64,000 nucleotides of DNA, taken from positions 14,607,423 to 14,671,422 of the forward strand of contig OU452223.1 in assembly GCA_911728455.2 (NCBI GenBank). The letters run 5' to 3'. The DNA comes from Marthasterias glacialis. Taxonomy: Eukaryota; Echinodermata; Asteroidea; Forcipulatida; Asteriidae. This document shows, one piece after another, positions 51,001-63,000 of the stretch. The translations under genes were made by a program, and so were the position numbers. The notes below the pieces were generated by a model that was not told the origin of the DNA, ran no database searches, and saw only the letters and a program-made list of their open reading frames with translations. How positions within the stretch are numbered: position 1 is the first letter of the stretch; each line of letters begins with the position of its first letter.

Positions 51001-54000
51001 AATTAAGTGCCTTGAGAGACAACCTTTGTCTTCCAATTTGAAACATTTGCAAAAAACACACATCCTGAACAACCAGTTGATCTATTTGAAGACAAAAAAA
51101 TTTCCAACTTTAAATGTTGACACAATTACAACTTTGAACAAATGCAATAAAAGTCGTGCAAATCACCAGAGATAGAACTAATGGCCTTTCTTTTTCAAGA
51201 AATAAAATGCAAATCACCTTATTGGTAAAGTTTAAAAACGGGCAATTACTTTCAAGCGACACCAATAAAATGCAAACTTTCGGAGTGTTTCTGACATTTA
51301 AGTAACAACTCTCATTTCAATTTCATTTCAAAATGTTTTTAAGAATATTTGAAATCCTCTCCGACCAGCCGACTAATGGTTCAAGAATTATAAGACCATT
51401 GATAAAATATCACCATAAACCATTTTGCATGATGGTGAAATGCTTAGAAACATTCTGAACAATGGCCTTGTGAAAACAAAACACCCAAAAGCAATGATTC
51501 TACAAGTTACAACAGTCAAATTCCAATTTTAAAAACAACTTAAAAACCAAGTCAAATGTCAGAAACACAAATAATTTCCACATGCAAACCCTTCTTGGCA
51601 AGTGTTTTGATAATTGCATTCATTTAAGTTAAAAAAGAAAAAGTGAGAAAAAAGAAGAAAACAAATTGGAAAATAAAAGAACGACATAATTGTTAAAAAT
51701 ATGAGTGTCCATCTTGTTGAACAAGAATCGTGCACATGCTCGACTAAAGATGTGAAAACTACAGAAGCATTCATTCTAAAATGGTAACATGTGTTAATTG
51801 TGCTTATTATAATTATATGAATCAATAACTTGCCAAAAATACTCACAGACCAGCTGACATCTTCCACATGACAATGATCTTGGTCTTGCCATGCTTTTAA
51901 AAAAAAATCACTTACAATTCACATGCAACGATTATGCATGTACAATACATCAAATGTCCATTGATAAATACATAGACAAGACAAACAAATAAAACAGAAC
52001 AGCCGGGTACAGTTCATTCTGGCACAGTTCATTCTAGCACAAACTGAAGTGTGACACCATAAAATGACTTATGACTCCGTTTGCTTAATTTTTGTGAATC
52101 TCTTGGGTCAAAAATGGAGTGTGTCAAAAAAAAATGTACGTCACAGAAAGACAACAAAAATGTATCCCCACTAGTGTCTTCATTGGTCTGGGTCACTGAC
52201 ATACCACACTTCATGCTCCACAGCTGAGTCAAGGTACCATGCAATGTATATATTTCTACATGTGTTCCATCAACACATGATGATGCTTTTATTGGAAATA
52301 TTTCAATATTGGTCAAAAAATACTGCATTTAAACTTGATATTATATGGAACATGCATTATCATACAATTTTAATACATACAAAATACAATCAGAACTTAT
52401 CAAAAGTGGAAAAAATTATGGTTTCAAATTTACATTGCAGGTTTTACATGCAAGATATATTCATATTGCTATATTTTCATATCAACAATAACCCGCATAC
52501 CATCAAGGATATTTCTTAACAAATTGTTCGCTACTCTAAACTGTAATAAATACCAATAAAGCTGCCCTAAAAACATATTCCCTTTAACGACAGTAATCAT
52601 GAAACACCAAATCTAAATCTAGTTATAAATCTATAGTGAGTAATATTTCGGTGGGTATAATGGAGGTAAATACAGAATAACTTCTTTTTTCAACTATACA
52701 AATGAAACCTACTAGAAATCATGTACAAAAAAGTGTTTAAAAAAAACCTTGGAACAAACTTTTAGATAAAACACTTTCGTTTGAATGCAGCTGGACTAAA
52801 AAATCTGTCTGTGACCTCTTCAACATTTATCAGTTCTTTTTCCATTGATTATAGAACTATCCATTATAGAACTATGACGGCAATGCTCTCAAAATTTGGA
52901 CCTTGCATTCGTAACAGTCCTTTAAGAACAGATTTTGGCCAGGGAGTGCTGGGGTAATCAAAGACAATTGCAAACACGTTAGAAGTTTTGCAGTTCCAGC
53001 TAGCCTGATTCATAATCATGCACAATTAGATTGTCATAATTCATTTATTAAGAATATATTTTATAAAAATTGCTTTCAGATGGTTGAGTCGTTCCACTTT
53101 TAAAATCAAGTTCATTTCTCGTTTTGCTTTTTAAAATAAATCAACCAAATTTGGCACTGAGCCAGCCAAAAAAGTTGCTTTTTTAATAACAAGTTGACAA
53201 AAATATGAAGTGGTAATCTAGTTCATGTTTATACTTTCTAAATTTAAAAGAGCCTATAATTTGATGGTTGTGAATAGATATTAAAAATGTCACAAAAACA
53301 TAAATGAAATTAACTGAGTAAAAACATCTGTTAAAATAAACTGTACTCATGATTGCATTATGATTTAAATTGAACAATATTTGAATAGATCAAGTATTGT
53401 GTTTACAATTTGTATTTTGGGAACTTAAATCTTGAATTAGGAATTACGAATAGTTTGGTTTTCCCCAACCTGATGCAGTTAGGAGGCACTGCGATCTGAG
53501 CTTCGTTCATCCGGTATGAAAAGAAACTCTATAGGTGCCGCAGGTGGGATTCAAATTCTGCATTCTATGGCAGTTGTGCTTTTGTTGTAACAATAGGTAT
53601 GCAACTTGAACAGTTGCAAAAAAAATTACTTTCTCATGTATTGCTATATATACCTGAGAATCCTTTTATTTTGAAAATGATTTCAATATTTGTTTAATTG
53701 TGAGCAGCAATTTAATTTTTTTTTTATGATCCTGAAAGTGACTTTTCATTTTCTGATCATTTTGACAAATAAAATTCCTGATTGAGTTTCATCAAAAATA
53801 GACTTCCTTACAAATGAAGTATTTCGAATTGACTCTGTGAAAATACTCTACGTCCATAAAATGAATCTATTAGAAAAGAAAAATCAGTGTATGAGCTAGA
53901 AATTAGACATTAACTGATCTTTGTATCTACCATTGCTTGGGAAGTTTCTACAAAGACATGCTGGATTAAATTTAACATCATACACAACTACTAACTCGAA

Positions 54001-57000
54001 CATGACTTCCATTTAAACATGCATAGTGATACTTCAAATTTTCAATGACCATTTTGTGAACTCGTTGCTTCCCTGTCAAACTCAAGTCCCCCAAAACAAA
54101 GTGAGAGTGTTGAAGATGAACCTTCTCCTGATACATGTAGCTATGTAGTTAAGATCTATTTCAAAGACAACAGTGAATCTTGCTGATTTTGGATTGAAAC
54201 TAGTGTTCTATTGCTTTAATCAAGACTGCCACTAAAACGACAGAGCAGTCAAGCCGTCTGAAACCAGCTGTCATTGAAACAACTTCTGCAAAATAAAAAA
54301 CTATTTGTAGATGGGGATGAGATAGGGCACCAGGTGTTGGTGTTGGGTGTTATAAGAAGAAAAAGATGTTTGTGTTTATTTGCTAAGATTGGAGTTTTCC
54401 AACCGACTGAATTAGTCTGGAAATAAAGGGGTAGGCAAAGTTGGATATGCTGTGTTTGTTGCGCCCACTACTTGTTGGTTATTTCATGGTTAATTTAAGT
54501 CTAATTCCTAAGTTGACCAAAGTAATTTCATCCAACAAAGACTCCTTCTTTTTTGAAATCCCCTTCATATAAAACAATTAGTACTGTTTTTGTTCTCAAC
54601 AGTTAGACATAATGTTGATTTTTTTTATTTCTTTACTAAAAAAAAACTGTAGTACTGAACACTAACAACAACAAAAATAACTAGAGAAACTATAAACATA
54701 TTTCTTTATTCTTAGTTCTATTCTGATACAGATCTATGTGGGACCACACCATGCAACTGAAATGCTTGATGAGGGGGGTATTAGGGTTGGAACATCGTCA
54801 CAAGAACACCAACATGTAACTGTTTTCAGGGTCAATCCTTTCAATATACACGACATCACCTGGAGATGAAGGGAGGAACGAGGGTGAAGGAAAGGAAGGA
54901 AACAGGCAAAGAGTAAAGAAGAGGAATGAAGAAAAGAACGTCAATATTGAGTCACGGGACATTGGATGCTGCTCATACAAATCAAGTCCAAATGTCTTGC
55001 AGTGAATATGAAAAACTTGATTCATACCACACTAGTCAAGCCTGTGCCATGTTACAGAAACAAAAATGCTTATCTTTGGTTTGTTTTTATGAAATCAATA
55101 TTCCACACAAATACAAAATAGTCAGGCAACCTGTTACAATGCAAGTTTGTCAAGGCAATGCTGTTTTATCTGATGTTTTAATAAAGCATGATTGTTGAGA
55201 GGAAATGCTGACTGCATTAAGGTGCTTTTCTTTCCAGAGCTCTAAAAGCGGCAATGATAAAAAGCAAGTAAGGTTTATTTCTCTAAAGGAAGTCAATCAA
55301 GCGAGTACAGGTGCAGCATGTTTTTGTTAGTGATGACATTTCACACGTGTCTCAAATGAAATGGATGAATTGAAGACTGGTTATCTCATGGAGGATGGAA
55401 TTTCTTCCACGGTTATGTGAGGACAAAAAAACACCCTGTAAAGTAACAAAACAATGCTGACCAACAAAAAGAAATGAACATATATTAACTTCACTTCATT
55501 CAACAAGTTCATTCATCAAAATGCTTTGGATATAAACCATAAAATGCACTTAATGTTGTACCAGTAGTACTAAAAATAAATAAAGCATTGTACACATCTG
55601 ATATAAGTATAAATACTGAGTATAACTTAGTCAGAAATAACTCGAACCCTGAAGTATTTTTGAGGAAAGTGAATAAAATAAAACTTTGATAACTCTTTCA
55701 CTACGGAATAAAAATACAGCTGTGACGGAATTGTTTAATATTTTTTTTATTTCGAGCCCCTGCCAGCGGCTCTCTGTTGTATGAAGTAATTCACTGAGCC
55801 GCTGTGAGCGGCGGGCTGTAGTGAAAGAGTTAAGAAAAACAACTTCAAGTGAAACACCTTCTAAACACAGCTTGGTGTGACAGAGGTTGTTACTGTGCAT
55901 TGTGACCATGCATCACTTGTTGGATATTTGGACACAACAACTTTTTCAACCGATGTTAATTTACAAATAAATAAGACCCTCAATGGAGCTTCAGGAAATG
56001 TTCTCTCTTTTTCTAAATGCCCTCACTGAAATACATTCTCCCTGAAATTAAAACCACTAATCTTGCTACTAAATGTTTAGCATGCTATTCTGACAAGTCA
56101 AAAACCTTCTTTTTGCCACACCAACATGTAACATTTTAACTTCTACCTATACATCTACAAGGAATCTTTTTTTAAATAAAATAATCATTCCCAAACAAAA
56201 GGTTTACCCAAATCATGCAAATTTGAAAACATGCAACCGTATCCATGAACAAATAACTCAACAGAAAATTTGCTATACTTACATGTACATGTAAACATCC
56301 CTTTTAAGTTATTGTTCTCCGTACACACAATCATTTTGGTTTCACAGGCGGACAAGAGAAAGTAGCTTAAACATAACAGCAAATTAGATTAAGAAACTTA
56401 ACACCATCAAACCAAAACCACAAAGAAAAGGAAAGAAAAAATGCATGCTGTTAGCTTTTTTAGTCTTCATCACCCAGGAAGGCAACAGGAAAACACAGAG
56501 CGTTAAGTTGGTTCTTAAGGATGACCATTGCGGATTTACCTTCAACGATGAGTTCTCCTTTTGTTGATGCCTCTCCAGCTACATTTGTCGCCTTGCAGGA
56601 ATATGTCGCAACATCCTCCATGGAAACTGATCTGATGAGAAGGGTGCACATGCCGGACTCATCGTAATCCATTGAGATCTTAGGGCCCAGTTTTATCTCA
56701 ACAGCGTTTCTGTACCACGTGACGTCAGGCTCCGGAGTCCCAAAGACCTTACAGACAAAGTTTACACTGTCGCCTTCAAGGCATGTTGTCTTCTGAAGAG
56801 GAGTTATGAACAGGGGTGGATGTTCATCTGGTTCCTTCTTGTGAGCGGGTTGTAAGAAGAGGTCTGCCTTGGAGATTGCCTGGCCAGCCTTATTAGTGGC
56901 CTTGCAGGTGTATTCTGCATCATCGTCGCTGAGGACCTCCTTGATGATGAGGGAACCAACCCCTTCCTCTTCGCTGAACTCGATGGTGAAATGCTCGTTG

Positions 57001-60000
57001 GGTTGGATCTCCTTACGATCGCGATACCAGGTGAGAGTTGGCATTGGTATCCCACTTACCTGGACATCAAACTGGGCAGGATGCCCAGTGATAATCTCCA
57101 TGTCTACCATATCCTCAACAAATTTAGGGGCTTCAGTAACTTCTTCCTCAACTGGGGATATTTCTGTAGGTTTTTCTGACGAAGGGCAAAGTAGTGGGTT
57201 ATTGTTAGTAATGAGTCAGATTTTTGTGCATTACCAGTGGTGCTTTTTTAACCTCTGCCATTTTGTTAGTAGTATCTTGGCTATGTAGATATATAAGCTT
57301 GTCTACTACCAGTTTGAGGATTACTTTGAGAATGGGGGAAGCAGAGGCAGATCCCTAATACCATTTTAAGTAAAACTTTGCATCACTTCATTCAGAGACA
57401 GGATAAAGGCAATTTTTATAAATTTGAGCACTGAGAAATAAATTCCCAAGACGTTAGAGAACTACTCCATCTCCAAACCAGATATTATCAAAATTATAGA
57501 CTGCCCGAATATAATGGTAGCAAGTTATTTGTGATGTTATTGAAGCAGTGATATTGTTACAAAGGAGGATAAATTTGAGCAAGATGGGAATTTAATTAAG
57601 TATGAGAAATATAAACTTCATCAATAGAAAAACAGATAAATACATACTTTCTTGTGCAACAACCATCTCAGCCTCAGTTGTATCACTCCCAGCCGCATTG
57701 ATTGCCTTTACTGTGTAATCCCCTTCATCCTCGGCGAGGACATCTCGAATTGTCAGAGTGCAAACTCCGTTTGGCTGCTGCTCCATCCTGTATCGCTCAT
57801 CATCTGGCCTGATCTCTGCCTCGTCCAGGAACCAGGAGACAGTTGGCATAGGGTTTCCAGTCACCTGGCAGGTGAGCATGGACTCTGAGTGAGCAAGGAT
57901 CTCTTGTGGTTTAAGAGGCTTGATAAAGGTTGGCTTTTCTAAAGGCTTATCAGGAGCAGCCTCTCTGGGTTGTTCTTCTTCAGGAGCAACTGTTACAGCA
58001 AGAACTACTTCATCTGTAACGGGTGCTGCCTTGTCTTCAGGTACAGGCACCTTGAATTGCATCTCCTTGAACTCCTTAGGGGCTGCCTCAATCGGGACCT
58101 CTTTCTCTGCTTTCTCAGTTGGTGTCTCCAGGGTCACTTTAGCTTCTTTGTCCTCCCCAGGTCTTGGTATCCTAAACCCAGCAGCCACATCTTGGGACTC
58201 TCGTCGAGGTTTCAGTTCAAATGCTGCTTCCTCTTCTGTCCTTGATGGTTTCTTTTCAGGCTTCTTCTTCTTGAGTGGGATCATCACTTCGACTCCGTCT
58301 ATGATTTCCATCGACATCTCCTCTGATACTTCTTCCTCTGGCTTCTCCTTGGAAACATCCTCAGATGAAACCCTAATCTCTATCTCAGATTCTGTTGAGA
58401 ATTCTTCAAACTCTGGCATGACCTCTTGAAGGCTTAACCCTGCACTGTGGAGGGGAGACCTCATCATGACGGCACCAAAGCTCTGGTCTTCAAGATCAAA
58501 CTCCTCCTCAGATATAGAGGGAGCTTCACTCGTGCTGATCTGCTCTGTGTCTCGGCTTGGTTGTTCCAGATGGTCGGGCTGGACAATAACCTTGGGAGTG
58601 TCTTTCTTGACACTCAATTCTGAAAAAAAGGGAAAGATATCAGTAGGTTATGGCAATATTCATCAAAGAAAACACATGTAGTGCCAACAGACCATCACTC
58701 ATTAAAAATTCATTTTTATAATAAAATGCAAATCAATTTTGTTTTGTTTTTTCAAAATGAAATATTAAGGGGAAAAAAAGTAAAATTAGCACTTCTTCTC
58801 ACCATCCTCAACAATGATGTCCGCACGGCATGTTGCCATGCCAAACTTGTTCTGAGCCTTGCACAGATACTCAGCGTCATCTTCTGGTTTTGCCTCTGCG
58901 ATTACAAAAGAAGCGTTGCCTTCATTATCAGCGATCATGCTGTGATGTCTGCTGGGCTCTATCACCTTCATGAGAAAGGACACAAGAATATTGGACGATT
59001 GGTTCAGAAACATATCCAAGGAGATGTTGGCTGTCACAATTTCCACCAATTTCATAAAGCTACTTAACATCAAAAATTGCTTAGAAAACTAACCTGTGTC
59101 CAAAAAGCAGGGAATAAATTGCAAGAAAAATGCATTTTATTCTTTTTTGGCTGGTTCGCTGCTTCTGCTATTAAGCAAAGGTTTTTATTTTTACAGTGCT
59201 TTACCAAATTTGTGACCTTCAACAGATCTAAGTTAGCTCATGGTTTTGCCTAATTGGAATATGGTTATTACTTCTCAGCAGAACCACACACAAAGAGTCA
59301 GTAAGTTTGATTGTTGAGATACCATATAGAAGGTTCTTACAGTAGTAAAGTTGCTTTTGAAGTTAGTATTGTGGAAGCTCGATCCACTGCGCCAGTAGAC
59401 GTGTAAGTAGCACTCAGTTCAAAAATAAAGAGGTAGCTTACCTTGCCATCTCGGTACCACGTGACTTCTGGTAGTGGTGATCCTGTGACCAGCACGGTAA
59501 GTACAGCCCGTTGACCGGGCTGAGTCTCAACATCTTCTGGCTGCTTCAGGAACTTGGGTGGTTGACCTTCTACTTCTGCTGGCAACTCTTCTACGACGTG
59601 TTCTTCCACATGTTTGATTTCTGTGGTGACCTCAGTGACGGTCTCCTCGGTCGTCACGACGGTAGTTGTTTCTGTTTGTAAAAAAGAAACATCTACAGTT
59701 GTTATTGTTTGGTAATAAACTAACTAAGTGTTATTTTCGACTCAAGTCCACAAGTGCACGTAATCACTTTCATAACTACACAAACGGTGTATGTGAAGTT
59801 ATGCCAACCCCTTCCTAATAACATCAACATACCTGTCTGTACAATGAGTTCCGCTCCACTGATTGTCCGTCCAGCAATATTCTCAGCCAAACATGTAAAC
59901 GTTCCTGAGTCACCAACAACAGTTTCCTTCATCGTCACCCAGTATTTGTCAGTTCCATCATGGCCGATCTCAGACACGTCAGTCTTATTCAGCATGACGT

Positions 60001-63000
60001 TGTCCCGGAACCAAGTGACCTCTGGTCTGGGGTTGCCGCTGATGCGACATTCAAACTTAGCTTCTTCCCCTTCCTTGATTGTTATTGAGACGAGAGGCTC
60101 CTCAAACCGAGGAGGCTCTGGCTCTTCACCTGATGAGGAAAACGAAAACTTTGGTCTATAAAAGTCCCCCTAAATAGACAAATCATTATTATTGGTTACG
60201 TATGAGTTATTGTTATTAATCATGCATGAATGGTTTAGTTGTGAATTTGTGAATAAATAAATTTTCAGTAACTATTCATATATTATAAACTCAACGTTTT
60301 TACTTTTTTCAGGCACTCAGTAACATGCAAAAGAAATAAATAAATTCAATTTGATCTAACATAATCTTTGTATAAATTTTTTATTTGGTGTTGAAATTTG
60401 AAGGGAAAAAAATCAATTGTCGTTCTTTGTTGAAGATTTCTCAAGAAAACAAAGATAAGAAAAAGTTATATTTTACACTGCAAACAAAAAAGTCACCTGT
60501 GATCACTGAGCTTTGGACAGCACAAGTTTCAGACACAACCCATTCTTGGTTGGAGATATCAAATATGTTAGAAGATTCATGCAAAGACGGAGAGCAGAAG
60601 GCTATCTCAGACGATTGTGGACATTCCTGGACATGCATGACTGGGAGCGGATTTGGCTTGGTTAAAAGTCCTGTACATGCATTATATGAAGGAGTAATGG
60701 ACATGGTATGGTATCGGTGTATGTTAACATGGTTTAAAAGGGTTAGTTTTTGTGAAGTGGCTGATATGATATGTGGTGATTGACCTTTTTTATGAAATTT
60801 AGAATATGTTTTCACTACTTCTCATTGACTTGATCAGGTGACATCACTAAAATGGGTTTTGTATAATTAAAGTCCAGTATCACTGTGCATCTTGTGAAGT
60901 AAATTTACGTAAATTGTATTATTATACCAAAGACATACTTTATAAGTGGCCGAAAACAGTCTTCCCAACAGATAAAATGTATTGGTCTATAACACCATGG
61001 ACAAAGTTACTGTCCATTAACAGAAGTCAATCACATGCATGTATCAAAGCACAGCTTGTAAAAACAAATGCACAAAGTAGGTAAAGACTGTCTGGCCAAA
61101 GTCATAGGAGTATGTGAGAGGTAAAGTAAACCATCAAATTGATAGGCCTTGGAGTAGAAAACGTTTAACTGGTTTAACTTTTTGTACATTCTTATAAAAG
61201 TAGAATTACATCAACAACGATATCATCACAAGTGAAGACTGCCTTTAACAGGAAGTATGAGTAGAAAGAATCTACAACTACAAGTATGTTGACAATGATG
61301 TACACGTGTTCATGTTTCGCAATCTAGCTACAAAATGTATTGAATTGATAGCTTTCGCAATGCAGTTACTACAGATACAAAGAGTAAATGACAACCATGC
61401 TCAATCTATAAATTCCACATGTTGTCATTCATGCTGAAATAAGAAGCACTGCAGTAAACATTTAGTTCATACCATAGCAAGTGTGGGACTAGATCCAGTT
61501 TGCAAAATTAAAGGTAACATTTGAAACATCAAATGGAAATTAAAAACAACATCATCTTCCAGCATTTTCAAATTGTGAAGTACTTTTTCAAAATAAGGTA
61601 ATGCACTCATCAATGTTGAGTTAAGAGCAAAATAATTTCTTTATATTAAAATCGATTTTTATAAGAAGCTTATCAATTAAACTCCACAACAAACCACACA
61701 CACATTTGTGTTAATAGAAACTCAAAAATACTTTTACTGGTTGCAACTTACGATTGACTTCCAGGACCACAGTTGCAGATGCCACTCCCTCTTTGTTCCT
61801 GGCTTCAATGCGGTAGACGCCATCGTCTTCTGGATTGATGTCGCTCAACTCCAGAGTGAGAATGTACAGATGAACGTCTGCATACATGCTCATCCTTCTC
61901 CTCGGTGTTTCCTCAATAGGCTGGTCATTGTGGAACCAGCAGATGGTTGGGCGGGGTGCGGCGATAAGACGGAACTCAAAGACCACCTTGTTGTGACCCT
62001 CGTCAACGCGTTTTGCTTTGGCCTTGGACATGAAGGCAGGCTTGATGCCCTCCGGCTCGTCAACAGTGGATTCCCTGAATTAACAGAAGAGGAAAATTTG
62101 GCAAATGAAAAGAGGGCTTTCAGATTTTGCGTCAGAGATTAAAAGCAACAAGAGGGTATTGGATTGGCTGATCTGTATATGCAATGCTCCATGCTTGTTA
62201 ATGATCACCCTCTAGCACATCATGCTGGGAGTGGATCAATTCTGAAAAAAACATGAGAAGTATTTTACACAGACCAGTGCCTTTCTTCAAAGTTCGAGGC
62301 AAGGCATGATCCCGACACATTCTTATCTCACAGACATTGTGTACAAATTGCAAACTACTGAATGTAAAGACCTTTTGCTATCATTGACACATAAACATTA
62401 CTCAATAACCTGCTGTATCATGTTCGGGAATGCCTTCTATGGATTCTTGATAAATATGTCTCGAAATTCTTGCTTGACAAGAATGATAAGACTAAAGCCC
62501 GGTTCATACTTCACGCGAATGCAAAGGCGAAGTGAATTTGACGTCACAAATTCATGACGAACAATTCGCCCCAGTTAAAATGTGTTCAACTTTTTGCGAA
62601 ATTTGCTGCGAATGTAGGAGAGTGACGTCGAATTCGCTTCGCGTTCACATTCACGTGAAGTATGAACCAGGCTAAAGAGTCTTTCTCAGACCTTGTAGGT
62701 GTCTCCACATTCTCGCATCAAGCCTACTGTTGTCCTTTCCACCAGTGCATTAACTCAATGTTTACATCCCATAATGCACTCTATAATTCAAACAGGCACT
62801 CTTAGACACGGAATGATATAACTTGATTTGTGAGCATCACAGAGCATGACAATCTAAACATTACCTACCTTGAAAGACTCTTCCTTGAAACTGGCGTGTG
62901 GCTCCCTTCAAAGCTCTCTGCATCAGACAAGTTGACTGTTGAATGGGAAAAACAAAAGTACAAAGTCAAACTCCAATTCTTTTCATGTGAAAAATCATCT

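Larger units (their letters stand above)
50104..56539. other. 6.4 kb e8-e9 intron
   Basis: Longest intron here. It holds candidate terminal exon e8a, its AATAAA, and the 15 bp inverted-end element at 55690. Several short open frames are AT-rich and show no domain. Confidence 0.7.

Noticed and set aside
51843-51891. 47 bp exon-like segment with T-rich acceptor and GTGAGT donor
   Set aside because: Its length does not fit any phase needed between e8 and e9 and the peptide shows no family resemblance.
53500-53600. Possible tRNA-like B-box (GGGATTCAAATTC)
   Set aside because: No convincing A-box at the right distance and no match to the two SINE families here.
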